Assembly (NCBI GenBank): GCA_958298945.1
Contig: CATQJD010000140.1
Coordinates: forward strand, 62,001 to 126,000
Length of the DNA: 64,000 nucleotides
Reading direction: 5' to 3'
Source: Atherix ibis
Lineage: Eukaryota; Arthropoda; Insecta; Diptera; Athericidae
A program made the translations under genes and the position numbers. The notes below the pieces were generated by a model, which was given only the letters and a program-made list of their open reading frames with translations, did not search any database and was not told the DNA's origin. Positions 13,311 through 24,127 of the stretch are shown here, piece after piece (the first letter of the stretch is position 1; each line of letters begins with the position of its first letter).

Positions 13311-16300
13311 TATGAAATAGTATGTTTAAGAGGAATATGAAGTAGTATGTTTAAGAGGAATATGAAGTAGTATATTTAAGAGGAATAAGAAGTAGTATGC
13401 TTAAGAGGAATATGAAGCAGTATATTTAAGAAAAATATGAAGTAGTATATTTAAGAGGAATATGAAGTAGTATGTTTAAGAGGAATATGAAGTAGTATGT
13501 TTAAGAGGAATAAGAAGTAGTATGTTTAAGAGGTATATGAAGTAGTATACTTGAGAAGAATATGAAGTAGTATATTTTAGAAGAATATGAAGTAGTATGT
13601 TTAAGAGGAATATGAAGTAGTATATTTAAGAGGAATATGAAGTAGTATGTTTAAGAGGAATATGAAGTAGTATGTTTAAGAGGAACATGAAGTAGTATTT
13701 TTAAGAGGAATATGACGTAGTATATTTAAGAGGAATGTGAAGTAATATGTTTAAGAGGAATATGAAGTAGTATGTTTAACAAGAATATAAAGTAGTATAT
13801 TTAAGAAGAATATGATGTAGTATGTTTAAGAGGAATGTAAAGTAATATGTTTAAGAGGAATATGAAGTAGTATGTTTAAGAGGAATATGAAGTAGTATGT
13901 TTAAGAGGAATATGAAGTAGTATGTTTAAGAGGAATATGAAGTAGTATGTTTAAGAGGAATATGAAGTAGTATGTTTAAGAGGAATATAAAGTAGTATGT
14001 TTAACAGGAATATGAAGTAGTATATTTAAGAGGAATATGAAGTAGTATGTTTAAGAAGAATATGAAGTAGTATGTTTAAGAGGAATATGAAGTAGTATGT
14101 TTAAGAGGAATATGAAGTAGTATGTTTAAGAGGAATATGAAGTAGTATGTTTAAGAGGACTATGAAGTAGTATATTTAAGAGGAATATGAAGTAGTATAT
14201 TTAAGAGGAATATGAAGTAGTATTTTTAAGAGGAATATGAAGTAGTATGTTTAAGAGGAATATGAAGTAGTATGTTTAAGAGGAATATGAAGTAGTATAT
14301 TTAAGAGGAATATGAAGTAGTATATTTGAGCGGAATATGAAGTAGTATGTTTAAGAGGAATATGTAGTAGTATATTTAAGAGGAATATGAAGTAGTATAT
14401 TTAAGAGGAATATGAAGTAGTATGTTTAAGAGGAATATGAAGTAGTATATTTAAGAGGAATATGAAGTAGTATGTTGAAGAGGAATATGAAGTAGTATGT
14501 GTAAGAGGAATATGAAGTAGAATGTTTATGAGGAATATGAAGTAGTATGTTTAAGGGGAATATGAAGTAGTATGTTTAAGAGGAATATGAAGCAGTATAT
14601 TTAAGAGGAATATGAAGTAGTATATTTAAGAGGAATATGAAGTAGTATGTTTAAGAGGAATATGAAGTAGTATGTTTAAGAGGAATATGAAGTAGTATGT
14701 TTAAGAGGAATATGAAGTAGTATGTTTAAGAGGAATATGAAGTAGTATATTTAAGAGGCATATGAAGTAGTATATTTGAGAGGAATATGTAGTAGTATGT
14801 TTAAGAGGAATATGAAGTAGTATAATTAAGAGGAATATGAAGTAGTATATTTAAGAGGAATATGAAGTAGTATGTTTAAGAGGAATATGAAGTAGTATAT
14901 TTAAGAGGATTATGAAGTAGTGTGTTTATGAGGAATATGAAGCAGTATATTCAAGAGGAATATGAAGTAGTATATTTAAGAGGAATATGAAGTAGTATGT
15001 TTAAGAGGAATATGAAGTAGTATATTTAAGAGCAATATGAAATAGTATGTTTAAGGGGAATATGAAGTAGCATATTTAAGAGGAATATGAAGTAGTATGT
15101 TTAAGAGGAATATGAAGTAGTATATTAAAGACTAATATAAAGTAGTATGTTTAAGAGGAATATGAAGTATAATATTTAAGAGGAATATGAAGTAGTATGT
15201 TTAATAGGGATATGAAGTAGTATGTTTAAGAGGAACATGAAGTAGTATATTTAAGAGGAATATGAAGTAGTATGTTTAAGAGGAATATGAAGTAGTATGT
15301 TTAAGAGGAATATAAAGTAATATGTTTAAGAGGGATATGAAGTAGTATGTTTAAGAGGAATATGAAGTAGTATATTTAAGAGGAATATGAAGTAGTATGT
15401 TTTAGAGGAATATGAAGTAGTATATTTAAGAGGAATATGAAGTAGTATGTTTAAGAGGAATATGAAATAGTATGTTTAAGAGGAATATAAAGTAGTATAT
15501 TTAAGAGGAATATGAAGTAGTATGTTTAAGAGGAAAATGAAGTATTATGTTTAAGAGGAATATGAAGTAGTATGTTTAAGAGGAATATGAAGTAGTATAT
15601 TTAAGAGGATTTTGAAGTAGTATATTTAAGAGGAATATGAAGCAGTATGTTTAAAAGGAATATGAAGTAGTATGTTTAAGAGGAATATGAAGTAGTATGT
15701 TTAAGAGGAATATGCAGTAGTATGTCTTAGAGTATAATGAAGTAGTATGTTTAAGAGGAAGATGAAGTAGTATGTTTAAGAGTAATATGAAGTATTATGT
15801 TTAAGAGGAATATGAAGTAGTATGTTTAAGAGGAACATGAAGCTGTATGTTTGAGAGGAATATGAAGTATTTTATTTAAGAGGAATATGAGGTAGTTTGC
15901 TTAAGAGGAATATGAAATAGCATGTTTAAGAGGAATATGCAGTAGTATGTTTAAGAGGAATATGAAGTAGTATGTTTAAGAGGAATATGAAGTAGTATGT
16001 TTAAGAGGAATATGTAGTAGTATGTTTAAGAGGAATATGAAGTAGTATGTTTAAGAGGAATATGAAGTAATATATTTAAGAGGAATATGAAGTAGTATAT
16101 TTAGGAGGAATATGAAGTGGTATGTTTAAGAGGAATATGAAGTAGTATGTTTAAGAGGAAAATGAAGTGGTATGTTTAAGAGAAATATGAAGTAGTATAT
16201 TTAAGAAGAATATGAAGTAGTATGTTCTAGAGGAATATGAAGTTGTATGTTTAAGAGGAATATGAAGTAGTATATTTAATAGGAATATGAAGTAATATGT

Positions 16301-16719
16301 TTAAGAGGAATATGAAGTAGTGTGTTTAAGAGGAATATGAAGTAGTATGCTTACGAGGAATATGAAGTAGTATGTTTAAGAGGAATATGAAGTAGTATAT
16401 TTAAGAGGAATATGAAGTAGTATGTTTAAGAGGAATATGAAGTAGTATGTTTAAGAGAAATATGAAGTACTATGTTTAAGAGGAATATGAAATAGTATGT
16501 TTAAGAGGAATATGAAGTAGTATGTTTAAGAGGAATATGAAGTAGTATGTTTAGGAAGAATATGAAGTAGTATGTTTAAGAAGAATATGAAGTAGTATGT
16601 TAAAGAGGAATATGAAGTAGTATGTTTAACAGGAATATGATGTAGTATATTTAAGAGGAATATGAAGTAGTATGTTTAAGAGGAATATGAAGTAGTATGT
16701 TTAAGAGGAATATGAAGTA
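13311..16719 (+). repeat. Satellite stretch with less regular higher-order structure
   Basis: 25-bp monomers only. Runs of consensus monomers (for example 13861-13980) alternate with variants such as GACGTAG, GAATGTG, TAACAAGAATATAAAG and TATGTCTTAGAGTATAATG (near 15720). Variant order from about 15010 to 15240 resembles 60230-60540. No gene or inserted element was seen. Confidence 0.7.
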
Positions 16720-19700
16720 GTATGTTTAAGAGGAATATGAAGTAGTATGTTTAAGAGGAATATGAAGTAATATGTTTAAGAGGAATATGAAGTAGTATAT
16801 TTAAGAGAAATATGAAGTAGTATGTTTAAGAGAAATATGAAGTACTATGTTTAAGAGAAATATGAAACAGTATGTTTAAGAGGAATATGGAGTAGTATGT
16901 TTAAGAGGAATATGAAGTATTATGTTTAGTAGGAATATGAAGTAGTATGTTTAAGAGGAATATGAAGTAGTATGTTAAAGAGCAATATGAAGTAGTATGT
17001 TTAAGAGGAATATGAGATAGTATGTGTAAGAGGAATATGAAATAGTATGTTTAAGAGGAATATTAAGTAGTATGTTTAAGAGGAATATGAAGTAGTATAT
17101 TTAAGAGGAATAAGAAGTAGTATGCTTAAGAGGAATATGAAGCAGTATATTTAAGAAAAATATGAAGTAGTATATTTAAGAGGAATATGAAGTAGTATGT
17201 TTAAGAGGAATATGATGTAGTATGTTTAAGAGGAATAAGAAGTAGTTTGTTTAAGAGGTATATGAAGTAGTATATTTGAGAAGAATATGAAGTAGTATGT
17301 TTTAGAAGAATATGAAGTAGTATGTTTAAGAAAATTATGAAGTAGTATATTTAAGAGGAATATGATGTGGTATGTTTAAGAGGAATATGAAGTAGTATGT
17401 TTAAGAGGAATATGAAGTAGTATGTTTAAGAGGAATATGAAGTAGTATGTTTATGAGGAATATGAAGTAGTATGTTTAAGAGGAATATGAAGTAGTATAT
17501 TAAAGACTAATATAAATTTGTATGTTTAAAAGGAATATGAAGTATAATATTTAAGAGGAATATGAAGTAGTATGTTTAATAGGGATATGAAGTAGTATGT
17601 TTAAGAAGAACATGAAGTAGGAATATGAAGTAGTATGTTTAAGAGGAATATGAAGGAGTATGTTTAATAAGAATATGAAGTAGTATGTTTAAGAGGGATA
17701 TGAAGTAGTATGTTTAAGAGGAATATGAAGTAGTATATTTAAGAGGAATATGAAGTAGTATGTTTTAGAGGAATATGAAGTAGTATATTTAAGAGGAATA
17801 TGAATTAGTATGTTTAAGAGGAATTATGAAATAGTATGTTTAAGAGGAATATAAAGTAGTATATTTAAGAGGAATAAGAAGTAGTATGTTTAAGAGGTAT
17901 ATGAAGTATTATGTTTAAGAGGAATATGAAGTAGTATGTTTAAGAGGAATATAAAGTAGTATATTTAAGAGGAATATGAAGTAGTATATTTAAGAGGAAT
18001 ATGAAGTAGTATGTTTAAGAGGAATATGAAGTAGTATGTTTAAGAGGAATATGAAGTAGTATGTTTAAGAGGAATATGAAGTAGTATATTTAAGAGGAAT
18101 TTGAAGTAGTATATTTAGGAGGAATATGAAGTAGTATGTTTAAGAGGAATATGAAGTAGTATGATTAAGAGGAATATGAAGTAGTATGTTTAAGAGGAAT
18201 ATGCAGTAGTATGTTTAATGGGATAATGAAGTAGTATGTTTAAGAGAAATATGAAGTAGTGTGTTTAAGAGGAACATGAAGTTGTATGTTTGAGAGGAAT
18301 ATGAAGTAGTTTATTTAAGAGGAATATGAGGTAGTTTGTTAAAGAGGAATATGAAATAGCATGTTTAAGAGGAATATGCATTAGTATGTTTAAGAGGAAT
18401 ATGAAGTAGTATGTTTAAGAGGAATATGAAGTAGTATGTTTAAGAGGAATATGTAGTAGTATGTTTAAGAGGAATGTGAAGTAGTATGTTTAAGAGGAAT
18501 ATGAAGTTATATATTTAAGAGGAATATGAAGTAGTATATTTAAGAGGAATATGAAGTAGTATGTTTAAGAGGAATATGAAGTAGTATGTTAAGAGGAAAA
18601 TGAAGTGGTATGTTTAAGGGGAATATGAAGTAGTATATTTAAGAAGAGTATGAAGTAGTATGTTCTAGAGGAATATGAAGTAGTACGTTTAAGAGGAATA
18701 TGAAGTAGTATATTTAAGAGGAATATGAAGTAATATGTTTAAGAGGAATATGAAGTAGTATGTTTAAGAGGAATATAAAGTAGTATGTTTACGAGGAATA
18801 TGAAGTAGTATGTTTAAGAGGAATATGAAGTAGTATATTTAAGAGGAATATGAAGTAGTATGTTTAAGAGGAATATGAAGTAGTATGTTTAAGAGAAATA
18901 TGAAGTACTATGTTTAAGAGGAATATGAAATAGTATGTTTAAGAAAAATATGAAGTATTATGTTTAAGAGGAATATGAAGGAGTATGTTTAGGAGGAATA
19001 TTAAGTAGTATGTTTAAGAGGAATATGAAGTAGTACGTTAAAGAGGAATATGAAGTAGTATGTTTAACAGGCATATGAAGTAGTATATTTAAGAGGAATA
19101 TGAAGTAGTATGTTTAAGAGGAATATGAAGTAGTATGTTTAAGAGGAATATGAAGTAGTATGTTTAAGAGGAATATGAAGTAGTATGTTTAAGAGGAATA
19201 TGAAGTAGTATGTTTAAGAGGAATATGAAGTATTATGTTTAGGAGGAATATGAAGTAGTATGTTTAAGAGGAATATGAAGTAGTATGTTAAAGAGGAATA
19301 TGAAGTAGTATGTTTAAGAGGAATATGAGGTAGTATGTTTAAGAGGAATATGAAATAATATGTTTAAGAGGAATATGAAGTAGTATGTTTAAGAGGAATA
19401 TGAAGTAGTATATTTAAGAGGAATAAGAAGTAGTATGCTTAAGAGGAATATGAAGCAGTATATTTAAGAGGAATATGAAGTAGTATGTTTAAGAGGAATA
19501 TGAAGTATTATGTTTAGGAGGAATATGAAGTAGTATGTTTAAGAGGAATATGAAGTAGTATGTTAAAGAGGAATATGAAGTAGTATGTTTAAGAGTAATA
19601 TGAGGTAGTATGTTTAAGAGGAATATGAAATAGTATGTTTAAGAGGAATATGAAGTAGTATGTTTAAGAGGAATATGAATTAGTATATTTAAGAGGAATA

Positions 19701-19839
19701 AGAAGTAGTATGCTTTAGAGGAATATGAAACAGTATATTTAAGAAAAATATGAAGTAGTATATTTAAGAGGAATATGAAGTAGTATGTTTAAGAGGAATA
19801 TGAAGTAGTATGTTTAAGAGGAATAAGAAGTAGTATGTT
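16720..19839 (+). repeat. Satellite block paralogous to 26.05-29.1 kb
   Basis: Rare monomers repeat 9329 bp away: GAGATAG (17014/26343), ATTAAAGACTAATATAAATTTG (near 17493/26822) and the 13-bp monomer (17613/26942). After a 75-bp difference the offset becomes 9254: GAATTATGAAATAG (17821/27075) and TGTTAAGAGG (18589/27843). The block ends at the insertion site of element copy 1, so 26.05-29.1 kb is its insertion-free relative. Confidence 0.75.
17613..17625 (+). other. 13-bp short monomer
   Basis: TGAAGTAGGAATA, a monomer with 12 bp deleted between TGAAGTAG and GAATA. The same deletion is at 26942-26954 within the 9329-bp paralogous block, so it predates that duplication. Confidence 0.8.
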
Positions 19840-19851
19840 TAAGAGGTATAT
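19840..19851 (+). repeat. Left target-site duplication, copy 1
   Basis: TAAGAGGTATAT, the satellite sequence just before the AAT-tail end of the element. It matches 20275-20286 exactly over 12 bp; the next base differs (T on the left, G on the right). Confidence 0.85.
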
Positions 19852-19865
19852 TATTATTATTTATT
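19852..19865 (-). other. AAT-repeat tail with AATAAA, copy 1
   Basis: On the minus strand the element ends GTCAAATAAATAATAATA, i.e. AATAAA (19860-19865) followed by AAT repeats up to the target-site duplication. This is the simple-sequence 3' end that fixes the orientation of the retroposon. The same tail begins at 22205 and 24128. Confidence 0.65.
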
Positions 19866-20024
19866 TGACAGGTTTTCATTTTTTACATTTGTACAATTTT
19901 TTAACACATACATGCATTTTTTATACACACATAGTCATGAGAACACAGTCGCTCCTATGGAGCACATAGCGGCACCAGAAAACTCCGTTAACTCTCCTCC
20001 GTCTGCCTCTGCCCTGGGTTCCTG

Positions 20025-20177
20025 CCTGAGGTACGGTCCGGATGCTTCCGTGAACTCTCTTCCATCTACTTCCGCCTTTGGGTTTTTCCCTGAGGTACGG
20101 TCTTGGGTTTTTGCCTGAGGTACGGTTTTTGCCCTGAGTACGATGAAAGCCAAATGAGTTCTTGCCTGATTTACGGT
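20025..20177 (+). repeat. 13-bp motif repeats inside element copy 1
   Basis: CCTGAGGTACGGT occurs at 20025-20037, 20089-20101 and 20114-20126. Decayed versions start near 20133 (CCTGAGTACGATG) and at 20165-20177 (CCTGATTTACGGT). The first two are about 64 bp apart because they sit in two diverged tandem units of about 63 bp. Copies 2 and 3 have one further tandem motif. The role is unknown; such internal repeats are a feature of some retroposon 5' or 3' regions, but this is only an analogy. Confidence 0.7.
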
Positions 20178-20204
20178 CCGGTTGATTCTTCTTGTGCTGT
20201 TTCT

Positions 20205-20238
20205 TGATAAGGTGGTTTTTATAGCTTGCGGCTTATCA
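20205..20238 (-). other. 7-bp inverted repeat enclosing a TATA-like string, copy 1
   Basis: TGATAAG (20205-20211) and CTTATCA (20232-20238) are perfect inverted complements with a 20-nt loop. The loop contains TATAAAAA on the minus strand (20216-20223), about 52 nt from the element's minus-strand 5' end. The same arrangement is at 22571-22604 and 24494-24527. It could be an RNA hairpin or a promoter element; neither is shown by sequence alone. Confidence 0.4.
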
Positions 20239-20274
20239 GACAGCGAAGCAACCTCCAGTGACGTTGGGGGACCC

Positions 20275-20286
20275 TAAGAGGTATAT
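20275..20286 (+). repeat. Right target-site duplication, copy 1
   Basis: TAAGAGGTATAT, directly after the GGACCC end of the element; pairs with 19840-19851. The following bases, GAAGTAGTTAATTTG, resume the satellite in phase. Confidence 0.85.
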
Positions 20287-21010
20287 GAAGTAGTTAATTT
20301 GAGAAGAATATGAAGTAGTATGTTTTAGAAGAATATGAAGTAGTATGTTTAAGAGGAATATGAAGTAGTATATTTAAGAGGAATATGAAGTGGTATGCTT
20401 AAGAGGAATATGAAGTAGTATGTTTAAGAGGAATATGAAGTAGTATGTTTAAGAGGAATTTGAAGTAGTATGTTTAAGAAGAACATGAAGTAGTATTTTT
20501 AAGAGGAATATGACGTAGTATATTTAAGAGGAATATGAAGTAGTATGTTTAAGAGGAATATGAAGTAGTATGTTTAACAAGAATATAAAGTAGTATATTT
20601 AAGAGGAATATGAAGTAGTATGTTTAAGAGGAATATGAAGTAGTATGTTTAAGAGGAATATGAAGTAGTATGTTTAAGAAGAATATGAAGTAGTATGTTT
20701 AAGAGGAATATGAAGTAGTATGTTTAAGAGGAATATGAAGTAGTATGTTTAAGAGGAATATGAAAAAGTATGTTTAAGAAGAATATGAAGTAGTATATTT
20801 AAGAGGAATATGAAGTGGTATGTTTATGAGGAATATGAAGTAGTATGTTTAAGAGGAATATGAAGTAGTATGTTTAAGAGGAATATGAAGCAGTGTGTTT
20901 AAGAGGAATATGAAGTAGTATATTTAAGAGGAATAAGAAGTAGTATGCTTAAGAGGAATATGAAGCAGTATATTTAAGAGGAATATGAAGTAGTATGTTT
21001 AAGAGGAATA

Positions 21011-21028
21011 TGAAGTATTTTGTTAATA
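21011..21028 (+). other. 18-bp short monomer
   Basis: TGAAGTATTTTGTTAATA, with 7 bp lost. It is present downstream of element copy 1 and, at 25299-25316, downstream of copy 3, but absent downstream of copy 2. Confidence 0.8.
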
Positions 21029-22192
21029 TGAAGTAGTATGTTTAAGAGGAATATGAAGTAGTATGTTAAAGAGGAATATGAAGTAGTATGTTTAAGAGGA
21101 ATATGAGGTAGTATGTTTAAGAGGAATATGAAATAGTATGTTTAAGAGGAATATGAAGTAGTATGTTTAAGAGGAATATGAAGTAGTATATTTAAGAGGA
21201 ATAAGAAGTAGTATGCTTAAGAGGAATATGAAGCAGTATATTTAAGAAAAATATGTAGTAGTATATTTAAGAGGAATATGAAGTAGTATGTTTAAGAGGA
21301 ATATGAAGTAGTATGTTTAAGAGGAATATGAAGGAGTATGTTTAGGAGGAATATTAAGTAGTATGTTTAAGAGGAATATGAAGTAGTACGTTAAAGAGGA
21401 ATATGAAGTAGTATGTTTAACAGGAATATGAAGTAGTATATTTAAGAGGAATATGAAGTAGTATGTTTAAGAGGAATATGAAGTAGTATGTTTAAGAGGA
21501 ATATGAAGTAGTATGTTTAAGAGGAATATGAAGTAGTATGTTTAAGAGGAATATGAAGTAGTATGTTTAAGAGGAATATGAAGTATTATGTTTAGGAGGA
21601 ATATGAAGTAGTATGTTTAAGAGGAATATGAAGTAGTATGTTAAAGAGGAATATGAAGTAGTATGTTTAAGAGGAATATGAGGTAGTATGTTTAAGAGGA
21701 ATATGAAATAGTATGTTTAAGAGGAATATGAATTAGTATGTTTAAGAGGAATATGAAGTAGTATATTTAAGAGGAATAAGAAGTAGTATGCTTAAGAGGA
21801 ATATGAAGCAGTATATTTAAGAGGAATATGAAGTAGTATGTTTAAGAGGAATATGAAGTATTATGTTTAGGAGGAATATGAAGTAGTATGTTTAAGAGGA
21901 ATATGAAGTAGTATGTTAAAGAGGAATATGAAGTAGTATGTTTAAGAGTAATATGAGGTAGTATGTTTAAGAGGAATATGAAATAGTATGTTTAAGAGGA
22001 TTATGAAGTAGTATGTTTAAGAGGAATATGAAGTAGTATATTTAAGAGGAATAAGAAGTAGTATGCTTTAGAGGAATATGAAGCAGTATATTTAAGAAAA
22101 ATATGAAGTAGTATATTTAAGAGGAATATGAAGTAGTATGTTTAAGAGGAATATGAAGTAGTATGTTTAAGAGGAATAAGAAGTAGTATGTT

Positions 22193-22204
22193 TAAGAGGT
22201 ATAT
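22193..22204 (+). repeat. Left target-site duplication, copy 2
   Basis: TAAGAGGTATAT, the same 12 bp as at copies 1 and 3; pairs with 22641-22652. Confidence 0.85.
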
Positions 22205-22640
22205 TATTATTATTTATTTGACAGGTTTTCATTTTTTACATTTGTACAATTTTTTAACACATACATGCATTTTTTATACACACATAGTCATGAGAACACA
22301 GTCGCTCCTATGGAGCACATAGCGGCACCAGAAAACTCCGTTAACTCTCCTCCGTCTGCCTCTGCCCTGGGTTCCTGCCTGAGGTACGGTCTTGAGGTAC
22401 GGTCCGGATGCTTCCGTGAACTCTCTTCCATCTACTTCCGCCTTTGGGTTTTTGCCTGAGGTACGGTCTTGGGTTTTTGCCTGAGGTACGGTTTTTGCCC
22501 TGAGTACGATGAAAGCCAAATGAGTTCTTGCCTGAGGTACAGTCCGGTTGATTCTTCTTGTGCTGTTTCTTGATAAGGTGGTTTTTATAGCTTGCGGCTT
22601 ATCAGACAGCGAAGCAACCTCCAGTGACGTTGGGGGACCC
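22205..22640 (-). mobile_element. Retroposon-like insertion, copy 2 (436 bp)
   Basis: Same element, orientation and target site as copy 1. It is 13 bp longer because the motif CCTGAGGTACGGT (22378-22390, + strand) is followed directly by a second copy, CTTGAGGTACGGT (22391-22403). By eye it is identical to copy 3 over all 436 bp. It carries the same AAT tail at its minus-strand 3' end and the same 12-bp flanking duplication (22193-22204 and 22641-22652). The identical target site and private flanking variants mean it was most likely duplicated together with satellite DNA rather than inserted independently. The 81-codon minus-strand ORF differs from copy 1's ORF downstream of the 13-bp difference, which argues against a conserved protein. 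Confidence 0.8.
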
Positions 22641-22652
22641 TAAGAGGTATAT
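22641..22652 (+). repeat. Right target-site duplication, copy 2
   Basis: TAAGAGGTATAT after the GGACCC end; followed by the TAGTTAATTTG flank shared by all three insertions. Confidence 0.85.
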
Positions 22653-24115
22653 GAAGTAGTTAATTTGAGAAGAATATGAAGTAGTATGTTTTAGAAGAAT
22701 ATGAAGTAGTATGTTTAAGAGGAATATGAAGTAGTATATTTAAGAGGAATATGAAGTGGTATGCTTAAGAGGAATATGAAGTAGTATGTTTAAGAGGAAT
22801 ATGAAGTAGTATGTTTAAGAGGAATTTGAAGTAGTATGTTTAAGAAGAACATGAAGTAGTATTTTTAAGAGGAATATGACGTAGTATATTTAAGAGGAAT
22901 ATGAAGTAGTATGTTTAAGAGGAATATGAAGTAGTATGTTTAAGAGGAATATGAAGTAGTATGTTTAAGAGGAATATGAAGTAGTATGTTTAAGAGGAAT
23001 ATGAAGTAGTATGTTTAAGAGGAATATGAAGTAGTATGTTTAAGAGGAATATGAAGTAGTATGTTTAAGAGGAATATGAAGTAGTATGTTTAAGAGGAAT
23101 ATGAAGTAGTATTTTTAAGAGGAATATGACGTAGTATGCTTAAGAGGAATATGAAGCAGTATATTTAAGAAAAATATGTAGTAGTATATTTAAGAGGAAT
23201 ATGAAGTAGTATGTTTAAGAGGAATATGAAGTAGTATGTTTAAGAGGAATATGAAGGAGTATGTTTAGGAGGAATATTAAGTAGTATGTTTAAGAGGAAT
23301 ATGAAGTAGTACGTTAAAGAGGAATATGAAGTAGTATGTTTAACAGGAATATGAAGTAGTATATTTAAGAGGAATATGAAGTAGTATGTTTAAGAGGAAT
23401 ATGAAGTAGTATGTTTAAGAGGAATATGAAGTAGTATGTTTAAGAGGAATATGAAGTAGTATGTTTAAGAGGAATATGAAGTAGTATGTTTAAGAGGAAT
23501 ATGAAGTATTATGTTTAGGAGGAATATGAAGTAGTATGTTTAAGAGGAATATGAAGTAGTATGTTAAAGAGGAATATGAAGTAGTATGTTTAAGAGGAAT
23601 ATGAGGTAGTATGTTTAAGAGGAATATGAAATAGTATGTTTAAGAGGAATATGAAGTAGTATGTTTAAGAGGAATATGAAGTAGTATATTTAAGAGGAAT
23701 AAGAAGTAGTATGCTTAAGAGGAATATGAAGCAGTATATTTAAGAGGAATATGAAGTAGTATGTTTAAGAGGAATATGAAGTATTATGTTTAGGAGGAAT
23801 ATGAAGTAGTATGTTTAAGAGGAATATGAAGTAGTATGTTAAAGAGGAATATGAAGTAGTATGTTTAAGAGTAATATGAGGTAGTATGTTTAAGAGGAAT
23901 ATGAAATAGTATGTTTAAGAGGAATATGAAGTAGTATGTTTAAGAGGAATATGAAGTAGTATATTTAAGAGGAATAAGAAGTAGTATGCTTTAGAGGAAT
24001 ATGAAGCAGTATATTTAAGAAAAATATGAAGTAGTATATTTAAGAGGAATATGAAGTAGTATGTTTAAGAGGAATATGAAGTAGTATGTTTAAGAGGAAT
24101 AAGAAGTAGTATGTT

Positions 24116-24127
24116 TAAGAGGTATAT
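24116..24127 (+). repeat. Left target-site duplication, copy 3
   Basis: TAAGAGGTATAT; pairs with 24564-24575. Confidence 0.85.

Larger units (their letters stand above)
1..19851 (+). repeat. 25-bp satellite array, left segment
   Basis: Uninterrupted head-to-tail copies of a 25-bp monomer whose two consecutive parts are TGAAGTAGTATG (positions 1-12) and TTTAAGAGGAATA (13-25). The first monomer starts at base 1 and the phase is unbroken until about 5026. The + strand consensus is 10 A, 8 T, 7 G and 0 C. The commonest variant is A instead of G at position 12; others are GAAGCAG, GAAGTGG, GAAATAG, GAATAAG, TTTGAG, TTTAGG and GGGATA. Stop triplets TGA (position 1), TAG (6) and TAA (15) on the + strand, and TAA on the minus strand, rotate through all frames because the period is 25, so no protein is encoded. 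No promoter, RNA gene or other gene was seen in this stretch. Rare variants recur in blocks, showing higher-order structure listed separately. Function is unknown; a structural heterochromatin role is inference. Confidence 0.98.
19852..20274 (-). mobile_element. Retroposon-like insertion, copy 1 (423 bp)
   Basis: A unique-sequence block interrupting the satellite and flanked by a 12-bp direct repeat. Read on the minus strand it starts GGGTCCCCCAACG, has a TATAAAAA string about 52 nt in, then several copies of a 13-bp motif and two diverged units of about 63 bp. It ends with AATAAA (19860-19865, minus) followed by an AAT-repeat tail. A simple-sequence 3' tail plus a variable-length target duplication is what target-primed reverse transcription leaves, so a non-LTR-type origin (SINE-like or a truncated LINE end) is inferred. 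It lacks TG...CA ends, so it is not an ordinary LTR, and no clear pol III A/B boxes were seen. It encodes no recognisable protein; its small ORFs (about 70 codons, both strands) are probably chance. It lacks the 13-bp motif duplication of copies 2 and 3 and differs from them at a few bases near 20088 and 20170. The family was not identified. Confidence 0.8.
20275..22204 (+). repeat. 25-bp satellite between element copies 1 and 2
   Basis: 1,930 bp of the same 25-bp satellite, same orientation, including the right target-site duplication of copy 1 and the left one of copy 2. It begins TAAGAGGTATAT followed by GAAGTAGTTAATTTGAG, a variant found only beside the insertions. It contains one 18-bp monomer at 21011-21028. 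It is 443 bp longer than the corresponding spacer after copy 2. No coding potential or other feature was found. Confidence 0.97.
22641..24127 (+). repeat. 25-bp satellite between element copies 2 and 3
   Basis: 1,487 bp of the same satellite, same orientation. The first part (to about 22900) matches the flank of copy 1. The later part, from about 23140, matches the second part of the copy 1 spacer (from about 21200), so an internal segment is absent here. The size difference from the copy 1 spacer is 443 bp, which equals 17 normal monomers plus the 18-bp monomer. No genes. Confidence 0.97.

Noticed and set aside
19912..20153. Small ORFs of 64-81 codons on both strands in each element copy (also 22265-22519 and 24188-24442)
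   Set aside because: They overlap each other on opposite strands, match no family I recognise, contain the internal DNA repeats, and change sequence after the 13-bp difference between copies. Best treated as chance frames in a non-coding retroposon.
19852..20274. Solo LTR
   Set aside because: Ends are GGGTCC and AATA rather than TG and CA, and the 12-bp target duplication is longer than the 4-6 bp typical of LTR elements.
19852..20274. tRNA-derived SINE
   Set aside because: No convincing A box or B box (GGTTCGANNCC-like) on the minus strand; GGTTGCTTCGC is only a weak resemblance.
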